This document shows, in pieces, positions 45,632 to 57,411 of a stretch of DNA of 64,000 nt; the first letter of the stretch is position 1, and each line of letters begins with the position of its first letter. Origin of the DNA: Alectoria sarmentosa (Eukaryota; Ascomycota; Lecanoromycetes; Lecanorales; Parmeliaceae); the NCBI GenBank assembly GCA_009733775.1, contig WOGZ01000031.1:1-64000 (forward strand). Reading direction: 5' to 3'. A program made the translations under genes and the position numbers. Under the pieces are notes generated by a model. The model saw nothing but the letters and a program-made list of their open reading frames with translations. It made no database searches and had not been told where the DNA came from.

Positions 45632-47390
45632 TTGGAAAGGCTGGCAAGAGGAAGTACTTGATGTTCGCTAAGTAAGGCTCTCAATGTCTGGATCTCGGCT
45701 ATGTATTTGCAAGCGCGCTTCCTGCGGCTGTTTTGCTGAGGCACCTAGTTTAAGCGACACATGGCTTCAATCTGGCCAAGCGACCAAACCATTCCAACGT
45801 TCCTTTAATCAACGGAGTCGAGTAATGTGAAACCACAGCATAACCTTCCCGAACCCATGCAGCGTTCACATCCGAGCGACCATTGAAATACGCCATCTAT
45901 TGGTGTAGTGTGGAAGGCAGGAACTGCAGCCTGTTCTGTGCCATATTCCCCGTACTCACTGCCCAATTGAGCAGCCTAATAAATGCAGGCCCAGTAAAGC
46001 GATGTCATCCGTCCACTGAGATTTGCTCGAGCTGATTTCATCTCGATTCTTCCTGTTCTTTTTTTGGCGAAAACGCAGATATGTCGGTCGTTGACAATCA
46101 AAAAACCATGGCGCAGGCAGGCGAAACCGTTCTTTCTTTTTTTTCAATGGAGAAAAAATGCTCAGCACCTGTCGCCCAGAGGTACCTACGAGCTGAGGTT
46201 TTGGTGCATATGACTAGTCAAAAATGCAAGAACGAATTCCACGTCGTTGAATCTGCTTAGCGCAATCGAGTTCCTGAGATGGCAGCCGAAATTATTGGGA
46301 TTCTGATGCCATATCTACACAGATTTGGGAGAGTGGCTGTCGCCGTTGGCGCATATATGTGATTGTGTGTCCATGCGCTCTGCCTAATATCGAGCTTGTT
46401 TGATAAGAATCATTCGACAAGACTCTTCGTCTTGCATTGCTGCCTCGAAGCCTGACGAGAACTCCATCTAGTCATTGTAAAAGCGATTTCGATGACAAGC
46501 CAACATCCAACATTATCGAATGATCAAGAACACTCCCCCAATGCTTGAGGAATCCATGGATGAGCTAACGCAAGAACGGCTCAAAACCTCCATGGTTTTC
46601 TAAACCCTTCTTTCTTTGAGGCTGCGTCGCTACCCAGCCTTCCAGAAATACTCGCCAAAGGCCAATTCCGTCTACAAATGCACATTTCTTCCGTCTTCCC
46701 CTTCTGAGCAAAAGCCGTCTACGATTCGTGAGTCCAGATTTAGATTATGGGGTCCGCTTCTCTCTCGGTTGCTGGCACTATCTTGCAATATCTGTCGAAC
46801 AGCGATTCTAGCTGCCAGTCATGGAGGGGTTTCACCTCTACAAACTCAAAAGAGTGTCGGGCTATCTTCGAATAATGGGCAAGAGCGTTCTGTAATATCA
46901 TCCAGCAACCTAAAAAAGCAAAGGTCAAGGATGGGCGCTAAGTGCGCTTTAAATACCGGGCTTGCAAAGTGACTCGTGTGTCGTTTTTGGAATCGTGTTG
47001 TTTTGTTTTTTCCTTACTGTTGGTGGTGAATAACTGATCCTCTTCGCTCCACTTCACCATGATGAATGGGAATTCGGTAAGGTGCACAGCTTTTTGTAGG
47101 CGCTGAAACCGGGTCTTGGTATTCTTGTGGAGGTGATTGTTCCACAAAGCGGCTTTGAGACAAGCCTAGGGGCTCCCAAGTGATACAATCTCAAAGCCTC
47201 TTTGGTCACCGCCACAAGTGCCATGTAGTCAATCTTTACTTCCTTTAAACAACCTCCAGTTGCGTTTCCTCCATGGGTATAATCTTCCACAAATCCCACC
47301 CGTATTTTTGCGATGATTGAATGGCCATCCCTTATGATATCTTGTTGTTTGTGCGTCGACATTGTTGCAGTCCTATCGTCACGTCCCAAT
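45632..47390. other. 1.76-kb intergenic region
   Basis: This holds the cgi121 promoter and the 3' flank of the Zn2Cys6 regulator. The frames present are short, low in recognisable protein and on both strands. I see no gene here. Confidence 0.5.
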
Positions 47391-50255
47391 TCACCCCGCG
47401 GGTCCACTATTGAAAGTATTAAACGGCCACATCTGTGCCGTAGCCCCATTCAAAGCACTCCCATGCTGCATGTCAACACCTGAGTGTATACTTTGCTCTA
47501 CACTTTCTTCGCCTCGGCCGCCAAGCTGCATTAGTGCAGAGGCAGAATCTATGTACTCAGGTCCTGGCTCGAGATTCGATGCCATGTTGCCTGCCCATGT
47601 TCGCCATGAACTGGGGCTGCCTGGACTGTGGAAGTTGGCGTACGTAGCGTTCTGGGAGAAAGTCTGGGCATGCTGCGCAGCTTGGTTGGGATAGGCGCTC
47701 ATGTACGCGTTTGCGGCGGCAGCAGTGGCGGGAAGGGGGGACGGATATGTAGGAGGGCTGCTTCCGTATGTGGCGTTGAAGCTGTACTGAGCATGATTGG
47801 AGAAGGCGTGAGGAGAGCGGATGGGTTCGTTGGTGTTGGGACCAGCAAGATACATATTCCTTGGGGTGTTGGCATGAGCGTGGCTATTCACGACGCCGTT
47901 GGGAGTGGGGTAAGCCTCGTAAACGTTGGACTGGCTGGAAGTAGTGGACGCGTGCGGTGGAGTCACAGTCCTACTGAGTGAACCATATTGGTCATTGGTG
48001 GAGATTGGAAAAGAAGGAGCTTGTGCCGAGAGATGCTGGGCGAGACGGCTCAGTGTGTTGTCGACGGGAACACGGACTGCATCTTGTAGTCGTCTACCGG
48101 ATCCTGTTCATGCATTAGCTCTGACCATATTCAGAGTCGAGCATTTCATGAGTACCCAGTAAATTACTCATATCACCAATGATACTGAGCCATGAATCCA
48201 TATCCTCCCGTAACGAGGCCAAAGAGACGGAAGTCATCTGATCTCTCCGTTCCCAATGGCCGAACAGACTCGTAGCAACTGCGAGAACATAAAGCGCTGT
48301 AGTTTGCCAGGTGCCATCCAAGCTCATGTACCTCCGGAGCTGCTTCACATGATTGAGCATTTTCTGCGAGACCTCCATGCAGACGGTGAGATTCTCGCTA
48401 TTGAATTCTGCTGACGTGGAAAGCGATAACGACGGATGACGGAGAAGTAAACGCGCGTGTAAGCCCCATATCGCCAAATATTGAGAATGGACTCGGCCCA
48501 GCTCGTTGTCACAAGCGGACTCCTCTCTCAGCTCTTGAGGCCACTGCTCCATCCAGTCACGTATACGTCCTTCCAATCGTCGCACGGTATTAACGTACGT
48601 TTGCGGCGATCGCTTCACGGCGTAGATACTGTTATAAAGATCCATATAGATAGGGATCATCCTTGAGGCCTGGTGGCCAACAAGGAAATTACATTTTCCC
48701 GGTTTCGAGGTATCTATTCCAGCCTCACTAAGAAGATCGTCGTCGATGGCTTCAAACAGCTCGACGTCCCAATCGTCAGATCGCAAAGCCATTGGACGTC
48801 CCAGGTTACCTGCTATTATAACGTGAATCACTAGAATCGACCAGAAGACCCGCTTTCTAAGCTCGATTTCCAGAATGCTCCGTTCAGTAGATGGAGCCCA
48901 TCGTGTCGCAGAACGATGTAGCCCCAACTCGATGGCCAGATTCAGGACGACGCTCGTAATCATCCAACAAGCTCCAGGCTTTGGGAGGTTCCTTATATGG
49001 AGACAGAGCATGGTTAAAGCCTGTACGTCGGCTAAGGTATGGCTAGCCACCAATTGAGCAAAGAACCCCAAGGCATAATGATAGTGGAAATTGGAAGATT
49101 GGTGGAGCTCTGCCTTATGATCGGCACTTTTGGGGGCACGTGTGGCATATTGACAGTACATGATGGCAAACATTGTATGTACCATGACAGTCTCGGCGAT
49201 GGATGGTTGGAAATTGGGGTCATCGTAAATTCGTGTGAGCTTTTGAGTGTCATTAGTAAATAGACATTTCAATCGACATGGTAAAACTCACTGTAGCCAT
49301 GAAGCTCGGTTTATGTATGACCGGTAAATATGGGTTGGTCACTCTGAAATAAACGTGGGCGTAGGTGATTCCTTCACTCTTTGGAGGAAGCTCGACTTTG
49401 CTGAGCTTAGGGCTTGTGCCAAAAGCAGTCTGGACAAAAGCACGATACGACTTGTTGTAGACAGGCGGCCTAGTTCCAGCAGGAGTCGGGTCGGGCTCGT
49501 CGAGGTCTGCAGACATGTAGTCGGCAAGATCGATCTCCATCCCCAATACGCTCATCGAAGTGCCTCGTATGGAGCTCAAAAGTGAGTTACCAGTTGATAC
49601 ACCGAGGTAGTTGTTGCCGGCCAGCCCGCTACGGAACTCTGGAAGGCGGCTTGAGGATTCCTCCGCTGACATTGGCCTATTGATCATAATTCCTCCGAAA
49701 GAGTTTTCACCATGATCCGAACCTCTTGTACCTCCGCCATTGTTGTCCCATGCCGAGTGGGTTCCTACCCTCTGCTCCTCATGCCATTGCACTAACGGGG
49801 CGGTCGCGGGGTCCTCATGTTTAATTTTCGGTTCGAAGTCCGGGATATCCTCCCCAAGAGAGGCAAGCCGAGCCTGTAGTAAGCGATTATGGCTCTCGAG
49901 CTCTTCAACCCGACGTTCGAGGCTCTGAAGATATCCGCGGACAGTGGCTTTCCCAGAAATTCGATCGGTAGTCTTGCATTCCGATTGGTTTTGCAGACAT
50001 GGAGCGCAGCCATTCACGTTGTCATCGCAGCGCATCTTCCGGACCTGCAGCAAATTGGTTAGCCATGACGCTCTTTGGCGAGCATTATGTATGCGGCCTT
50101 ACCCTGCAGCGATCACATGCCTGACCGGTGCGATTGGATGCATTGATCTTCTTCTTGACATCTTGAGAATAGTCAGCAGCAGCGGCATCTTTCTCAGTCT
50201 TGATGATTTTGACATTGTTGTCGAAGGAAGGGTCGTCGTCTGCTTTTCTCTTCAT
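47391..50255 (-). CDS. Zn2Cys6 transcription factor, RGT1-like
   Basis: Four exons (50103-50255, 49292-50044, 48156-49239, 47391-48103) give 900 aa. The binuclear zinc cluster is split by intron 1 and becomes perfect after splicing: C47-x2-C50-x6-C57-x6-C64-x2-C67-x6-C74. A dimerising coiled coil follows (about 89-111, YLQSLERRVEELESHNRLLQ). The fungal-specific middle homology region spans about 250-560, with NPYLPVIHKPSFMATL, RIYDDPNF and ELGLHRSATRW. The C-terminal third is Ser/Pro/Ala/Asn-rich and probably carries activation or repression functions. The third intron is 52 nt with branch GCTAATG. The N-terminus (KRKADDDPSF, then VKIIKTEKD) and the cluster resemble the Pezizomycotina group annotated as RGT1-like glucose-responsive regulators; that assignment is from memory of the family and is moderate. 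The target genes are unknown. Confidence 0.91.
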
Positions 50256-51491
50256 CGTCGGCTCTAGTTATTCTTTCTTCCGGTTTGCGACAGTCTCACA
50301 CACGGAGTTTGCCGTGCGTCGTTGGTCAAGGGTCTCGAAAGGCAAGGGGCTCGAAGCCGAGGGGCACGCTAGTAGAGCTAGTAGATGCCACTCGCCGAAA
50401 TGGTCTTGGCGCCAAGGGTTCCTCGGTTCGATATCGATATTCAACAATACCTTCGTCTTTCCCTTTTGGATGAGAGCATCTGTATACCTTTGCCAATGAG
50501 AACAAACTGCCCTTTATCAAATTGATCTACTTCACGTGGGCCGCATGGCCAACTTATCCAGCCGAAGAGCAGTACTGCAAATTGTACCTCACACAGTATA
50601 TAATGACCCAAGAAAGCATCCGATTTAATTGCGGCATGCAAACTTGCCTTTTCAATTAACAGTTGACATCCAAGCCTGGCAGGCAACGAAATTCCTAACT
50701 ACAGTGTCCAATGCGACCTACCAAATGAATGAAAAGACCGCTCAACTTCCCTGATCCTTTGCGCCAAAACCAGCCTTGAAGAGACAGAACGGAAATCAGA
50801 TCTGTACCCCTCCCATGGCTTATAATTTTGCTGCCTAGCCCCATTTCGTGGACTGACATATGACTGAACGCCGATACCTTCCGCGCTCAAGGTTTGCAGA
50901 CTAGTCGATGCGGCTGGACCTCGATGAAGATCCCTATCAACCTGCTTGGATGAGCGCTTGCTCTGGAGTCACTTCTTAAGTAATTTATCTCTCTTGCTTT
51001 GAGACCGAAGCTTTGCGCAGAAACGTCGATCTATGTAGCAGTGCTCTTACCCGCGCGCTGACACTTTCGTGTCGGATGATTTCATTGTATACCAGACACG
51101 AGTAAATGGTTGGGAATGGTCTGGCAATCGAGGGCCATTGTTAAGTGTTCCCGCCACGGCAAAACTGTGTTCTCCAATTTTTCATTACGGCTTATACGAA
51201 AATACGAAAATTCTTCCAAAGTTTGGAATCTAAGCATTGAGTCTTGGGGAAACTTCTGCTTGAGAGTTGTTAGCTATTGTGTGTAGCTAGGAATAAACTT
51301 TCGAAAGTTGCACTTTTTGGTGGTTTGGGCGCAGACATGGCGGGAACACTTGGCCACGAGTCTCGAGTACTTTGAGGGCGGCAGGGGGGGTTTTAGTAAG
51401 CCTGCGTAAAGAGTCTTGACATCATTTTCTGTAACGAATATCGTGGTACAGTAGCGTATTAATAGAGCATACGATATCATCAATACTCGTG

Positions 51492-51599
51492 CCAGAAGGG
51501 AGCTACTTGATAGAGCGAGGACACCAATCATATCTTCCACCTAATCGGATGTCACTTGGTCTATTGGTGTCCTCGCTCTATCAAGTAACTCACTTCTGG
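51492..51599. repeat. inverted repeat / hairpin with 37-bp arms
   Basis: The left arm (51492-51528) and right arm (51563-51599) are reverse complements at 35 of 37 positions, separated by a 34-nt loop. Both arms contain GATAGAGCGAGGACACCAAT or its complement. Both mismatches, at positions 8 and 12 of the left arm, are G-T or C-T differences. Weaker complementarity (ACTCGT/ACGAGT) continues outside with a small indel. It could be a foldback or MITE remnant, or a hairpin RNA precursor. It lies in noncoding DNA. Confidence 0.85.
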
Positions 51600-51941
51600 A
51601 TTGTACGAGTACACGAATATCTTTACATCCTTGATACGAGCCAATATCTAATTTATAATATATCGTTATTGCGAAAGACTTACATAAGACAAGAATCGTA
51701 AGAGCCTTGTCAGCCTGCCAAGCCTGTTCACAGAGTGGGTTACGAAAGATGCTTCTGATAGGCTATTACATAGTATCATTGCGAAAACCCCCCTGCCGAC
51801 CTTAAAACTGTATGCCAATAATGCCAATAAGAGCCGGTCCGATCCACCATCCCGATCCGAGCGCCAAAAAAAGTCGGGAAATGCTTTCTCCAATGTAGAT
51901 TGTAGTGTATCAGGATTCGGCGTATGATTTGACATTTGACA

Positions 51942-51977
51942 ACTCTCGTGTGGCAAAGAGTCATAGCGCACGAGAGT
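51942..51977. repeat. short inverted repeat, 9-bp arms
   Basis: ACTCTCGTG at 51942-51950 is the exact reverse complement of CACGAGAGT at 51969-51977, with an 18-nt spacer. It lies about 340 nt from the larger hairpin. At this arm length chance is possible. Confidence 0.5.
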
Positions 51978-52669
51978 CGGTGTCCAAACTCATTGCCGAC
52001 CTCAGGAATCCGCTAGTATTGTCAAGCAACGTACAGCTCCATCAAATCACAAGTAAAACTCTTCAAATAAATGCTAAATATTTCTCATGATCTCGAAAAC
52101 ATCGTCGAAGACTTTTGAAGCCTTAGAAGCAAATGGTCGTTGTTGAGAATTTTTCAAAGTACGACTTCCGACATTTTTTATTTTCGCCAAGTCGGCAATG
52201 TTTTTTGACACCAACCCACCCTCGGGCTAGGCATTGTACAGTGGAAAGATGTGATGGAGACAAGGTTTCTTCCCATCGAATGCCGAGATAATATTCTGAC
52301 GACGTTGATAAATCTTGCCTTTAAAAAAATGTCCTGCTTTATTGACTTTACTTCAAAAAAAACTGCGGCTTTCTAGCCTTGTTGTTCTTGAGCACGCGTG
52401 GTGAACTTTCAAGGCTTTTGACGAAGTACTAAGGTGCGAAATGGAGTACAAAGAGTCAAGCAATCGGATGCATTCCAGGCTCACGGCTATGATTAACTTC
52501 TCCCAATTAGCCAAACATATTGGGTGTGCAGCAAAGGGTTAAAAAAAACGTTTTCAAGGCCTGGCAACTGCTCATTCGTTGTCGTCAACAGCAGCAAGAC
52601 TTCGTTCAGCATTAATGAAGAGTCGTTATCCTCATCGTTCCCCAGAATCGTAAAGCTTCCCTTCCCCAT

Positions 52670-53358
52670 CTACATCAAATCCGGAAACTTCCTCACAAAA
52701 TGCGCCGGACACTCATACCCTCCGGGGTTATTATGCAGATACAACTGATGATAATCCTCCGCGTCCCACCACTGCCCCGCCTCCAAAATCTCTGTAGAAA
52801 TCTTCCCCTGCTTCCACCACTGCTCCTGCACCTTCTTCGTCACACTTTCCGCCTCCTCCTTCTGCTCCGGCGAGTGATAGAAGATGGCGCTGCGGTATTG
52901 TGTACCCGTGTCCATGCCTTGGCGGTTCGGGGTGGTAGGGTCGTGCATTTTGTAGAAGAACTCGAGGAGGGTGGCGTAGGAGAGGGTGGCGGGGTCAAAG
53001 GTCATTTGGAGGGATTCGGCATCTGAAGTCGTACAGCAATATCAGCACATCTCTCCCATCATCATAGAGTAAGCAGAGTGAACGCACGTCCAGTCCTGCC
53101 CGAGCAGACAGCCCTATAACTTGGACTACTCGAATCGCCACCGATATACCCGACCCTCGCATCCAACAATCCCTTCCCGTCGAACGTCTTGCGGAATAAG
53201 TGTTCGACGCCCCAAAAGCAGCCGGCGGCTACAGTGCATTTCTGCGCGTTGGGTGGGAAGTCGGCGGTAGAGCGACCTTCGGGGTTGAGAGACATGCGGG
53301 TGGAGGTTGTGAAGGGGCGGAAGAGGCGATTGAGGAAGTTGGGCATTGTGGAGGCCAT
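52670..53358 (-). CDS. msrA: peptide-methionine (S)-S-oxide reductase
   Basis: Reduces methionine-S-sulfoxide in oxidised proteins back to methionine using thioredoxin. Exons 53088-53358 and 52670-53022 join in phase 1 (GTGCGT donor, TTCAG acceptor) to give 207 aa. The catalytic motif is AAGCFWGVEHLF, with the nucleophilic Cys at residue 47. Further conserved blocks are DARVGYIGG, CSGRTGHAESLQM (rebuilt across the intron), LEFFYKMHDPTTPNRQG, DTGTQYRSAIFYHS and EDYHQLYLHNNP. The N-terminus is basic and hydroxylated (NRLFRPFTTSTRM), so mitochondrial targeting is possible, with a second start at Met22 that would give a cytosolic form. The end is CPAHFVRKFPDLM. Confidence 0.96.
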
Positions 53359-53837
53359 GATGAGGGCGAGGACGAAGAAGATGAGGGTTGTTAGGAGCTT
53401 CAGCTTGAAAGGTATTTGGTTGTCTAGTAAGATTATTCGAGATGGCGAAAGTTTTTATGTGTGAATCTCCGTCTCGAATTTAGTAGAGTATTTTAGTCTC
53501 TTGATTACGTCAATGCAAGGATGAGTAATCTTGGTGGCGAGATCTTCGAAGGATTTGTAAATTCGATTGATATGGTGATATGGAATCATCTGAGCCTACC
53601 ACCAAAATGAGTCGGGTTCACCTTGAGCGAGACATCAAAACCTGAGGGCAAAGTATACTCATCCTTCACGAACAATTAAACGTAATATGTACACCTTCGC
53701 GCTGTGGTGGTTAAGATGCCAGCAAAACTTTCGGCCCTTTGAATTCTCTTCGAAGAACGCCTTGCTTGATACATAATAGCCTGAAGTGTTGGAAAGAATG
53801 CTGAGAAGAAAAGGAAGATATTTTGAAGGAGGGAGCC
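53359..53837. promoter_or_regulatory. msrA promoter and kinesin 3' flank
   Basis: A 479-nt head-to-tail spacer without coding sequence. No specific element is recognised. Confidence 0.4.
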
Positions 53838-56800
53838 TCATCTCCATGCGCCTTTGCCTCCTACCAGAAGACTGCCCCTAGGATTTCCTCCACTTCCGCC
53901 ACTCCCTGTGACAGCAGTGCTCAAGCGCACTGCTTCCCTTGATGGCACACTCATATCTTTCGACCTATTTTCATTCACACTCATGGTACCCATGGTGGTC
54001 CTCCGTTGACCCGCATGCTTGACCACAGGTGCTGTGCGCGGGCTGAGTATGCTGGCTTTGAATTCATTCTCTTTCTCGCTTCTCACCATTCGCCGGGCAT
54101 GCGATGCTGTAAACATATTGCTGTCATTCGGTGGGCTTCCGGAGGACACACCAGGTGGACTTCGCCTTCGTTGACGATTGCTAGGATTAGCATTCCCTGG
54201 TGCTACGGACGAGACTCGCTTTATTGCCGTCTTGATTTGCATCGCGTCGCTCTTGTCTGCTTTCCATCCTTCTTCCAGGTCAGAGCCTGAGTTATTTGCG
54301 CTATCGTTCGTTGTTTTATCATTGGCACCATTCTGTACGTGCTGAGGCGACGAGCGATTAGCACCTTTTCCTGGCTCGAGCTCTCGCAAAGGAGATTGGT
54401 CCGAATCAGACGAAAAGTTAGTGAGGGTCGGAGGCAGTGGAGAACCATCTGTCTTCTTTGCAAGGAAACCAGTCTTGAACCGATTGTGTTTAGGCTTTAC
54501 CTCAAGAGAAGGGACCGGTGGCGCGGGTATGGGAGAGGAATTGGTCGAGTCTTCCGCAATGTATGTCTCGTCTGGTAGGATAGAAGTGGATAAGGTGGGC
54601 GGTAGAGAGATTATATGTTCGCCGGACGATGTGTCCGGTGTTAGGTTCGTTCGTTGTGGTGTCTTCTCGAATTCTGCAAGTGCGCCTTCCGCAGTATCAT
54701 CACGCCATCGCACGCCTCTCTTCAATCCTTTTCCAGGTGACTTCTTTTTGGGAGTGAAGGAAACGCCCTTTTTAGCTGCCTTCCGCCGTTTTGGAGACAT
54801 TCTGACTGGAGAGCCATAGGAGTTCTCGTTGCTGGCAAATGATGGAGGAAGGACAGGCTTGAGCGGCGAGGCAACTTGCTTCTTACGCTTGGGCGTTCCA
54901 GTCCGAGTAGGAGGAAATGCTTGGGGAGGAATGAGGCTGCCGTCAGGCTTGATAACATGAGATGTGGCAGTCGTACAGCCATTCAGTATCTTAGCGAGTA
55001 TCTTTTTCGCAGCTCCGACGGCTTCTTCCTCATCCATAGCCATTAGGCTCTGAATCGCGGCTATCGTCTCGAAATGAGTCTGGAGCATTACTTGCACTAG
55101 GCCAGCGTCACCGCTTTTCTCATCTTCCGCCACAGCGTTCAAAGCTTCTCGATCTGCGTTTGCCTTCAGAATCTCAACCTCTCTACTCAAGCAAGCTGCG
55201 TCTTGTCCGTCTGCTCTCGCATCAGCTTCTTTGAGTTGTCTGATACCGTTCTGCAGTGCCGAATCAATCGCACGCTCCCAATTGCTCTTGACGAATTTTT
55301 GATGGTGGTGATGTCTGCTGTTCTCGAGCTCGAGGAGGATACCATGTGCAGTCTTACGCATTGCTGAAATGTTCTGAAGGGCACCTTCCTCCTCTGAATT
55401 GTCGCATACTTGGTCGAAAGCAGCAACCCACGAAGAAATCATCGCTATCCTTCTCTCGATTTGTCGGAGCTTTTTCATATTGGTGGCTTTGTCGATGCGC
55501 TCTTTCTCAGAGTTGTCGTAGGCGCTGCGAATCCTCGCAACGCCTTCTCTCGTAATCATCTCTCGCTTTTCTGCTTGCCTCTGAAATTTAGCAAATGCTG
55601 CTCCTTCATGATCTTTCTGTTGCTGTTTCAACTCGTTAATAAGGACGATTTGCTCGTCAATTTTGACTAAGAAATCTTTAACATGGCGATTCACGTTATA
55701 GACATTCCTCGTGACCTTGGTCTGAATGTTCTTCGCACGATTGGCGTAACGAAGTGTGTTCTGCGTTTCGTCGAAGTGCTGACTGGAGGGACTGACGCAA
55801 ACGATCATTACGGTCTTGCAATTGCCTCCAAGAGAGAATTTGAGCAGTCGAGTCAATTTTGAGTTCCGATATGGCACATGGTTTTTTTTCCGTGGGTCAC
55901 AGAGAGCATTTATGCAGCTTCCCAGGGCAAGCAGTGACTTGTTGATATTTGCGCCCTCTTGAAGTCGCTCCCCTCTATTCTTCGTGGCGCTTGCTCGCTC
56001 GCTTCCTGCTAGATCTATGATACTCAAGGTAGCCATTGTGTGCGGTTCATTGATGTCCGCATTCCTATCTTTCTGTGCAACATTGATTTGGAGAACAGCG
56101 TGCGATCGAGAGGAAGTGGCATTGGCTTCCGTGGGCGACATCGTCCGGTACTCATTCCCTCTCACTATCATGTCCATCACCTCTTGTACATTCTGTGGGT
56201 GATGGCTTGAGAGACCAGCTACCGATACAGCTTGATTGGCGTCCTCACGGAGCATCAGACCCTGCTTGCTTCCTCCTGGCACCAGCAGGTCTCGGATGGT
56301 TTCGTTGTATATTTCCAGGTACGAGAGTGAGACCTCCGTATGCTTCTCATCGTTTCGTTCACTAATTCGCTCGAAGAGCTCTTGCATCGTCAGGAAGATG
56401 ACACCGGGTGCTTGGACTGTCCCAGTGATCGTGTGTGTTTTGCCACACCCTGTAGCTCCATATGCGAACACCGTAGCGTTGTAGCCATCCAGCACACTGT
56501 CCAGCAGGTTCCTTGTGGTGGCTTCGTAGACGTCTCCCTGTGTAGTATTCTCATCAAACACACGATCAAAGCCGAAAGTCTGATCTTTCGATCTTCTGCC
56601 ATTAGGTCCGGTAAATTTGGAGCCGCGCTGGATTGCATTGTCCTCAGGTGGGTCGAAGACACTACGAGGATCAGCCTGTTATATCCACCATCTTCCAAAT
56701 AGATTGCCCTCACAGGCATTTGTCGTCCACCACCTTCAACACGGGCCGAATGCCTTTTGATTTCAGCGAGGGCACCGGAGCTCCTGCAAGCGAGCCATCA

Positions 56801-56962
56801 CCGAGGAAAAGGGGACCGTCTGGCACATGCGTCAATTGCGCAGCTTCTCGGACCTGTGACGGTAAGTCAGACTGCGATCAACATAGCCAGAACTCAACAT
56901 ACGGTGAATGGGCGAACTCTGATCGCTACACTGATCGAGGAAGCTCCATCTGAGGCCGCCAT
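53838..56962 (-). CDS. kip3: kinesin-8 motor protein (Kip3/Klp5-Klp6 type)
   Basis: A plus-end-directed, microtubule-depolymerising motor for spindle and nuclear positioning (family knowledge). Exons 56903-56962, 56714-56853 and 53838-56661 give 1007 aa. Exon 1 supplies ISVAIRVRPFT, the first motor strand. The motor domain covers about residues 9-400. The P-loop GATGCGKT is at 135-142, switch I NATSSRSH at 247-254 and switch II DLAGSE at 283-288. The microtubule-binding HVPYRNSKLTRLLKFSLGGN comes next. The neck (TLRYANRAKNIQTKVTRNVY) is kinesin-8-like. Coiled-coil stretches occupy about 410-600. The tail is basic, Ser/Pro-rich and disordered, with KKK/RRK patches expected to bind microtubules. 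Both small introns use GTATGT/CAG and GTGAGG/TAG. The length suits kinesin-8. Confidence 0.95.
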
Positions 56963-57411
56963 GATAGCTTGCAAGGGCTACGCGTCTGAAGAAGGTCGAA
57001 GAAGTAATGACGCGAAGCCCCAAAATCCTAATGAGAAAAAAAGACCTGGTCACTGAAAGTACGGTCCCGGAAATTGTGGCTATCACGGTTGTCTTGCTTT
57101 GCGCCTAGCTGTTGATGAACAATAACGCCTTACTGCTTTGAGATATACCCGCCGTCGCCTAAGCAACAACCGATGGACCCGCGCAAAATCAGAATATCTC
57201 TTAGCATCCATGCAACTGGTACAACTTTCTTAATGTTGGGCTTGGGATTGGAATCGAAGAGGGAAAAATTTCCTTTGATCAATGGTTGGAAAGCTCATGG
57301 ACGTCATTCGTAGCAGACGGTTGGAACAAACGAAACTTCTCTATCTTGCTAGCGTCTTGTCGTCTTCGCTCTGATCTTCCTCTGTCGGCCAGGTCTTCCC
57401 CTCCCAGTCCT
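56963..57411. promoter_or_regulatory. kinesin-8 upstream region and 3' flank of next gene
   Basis: A 449-nt spacer between same-strand genes. No supported coding sequence or decisive motif. Confidence 0.4.

Larger units (their letters stand above)
50256..52669. other. 2.4-kb AT-rich intergenic region
   Basis: No supported gene. It holds the promoter of the Zn2Cys6 gene, the hairpin element at 51492-51599 and an AT-rich stretch (about 52080-52550). Frames of up to 101 residues on the minus strand (51666-51971) lack recognisable features. Confidence 0.5.

Noticed and set aside
48082..48103. 22-nt intron (GTCAGA...AACAG) at the end of regulator exon 3
   Set aside because: Too short for fungal splicing. 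The 52-nt alternative beginning with GTACTC keeps phase and has a proper branch site.
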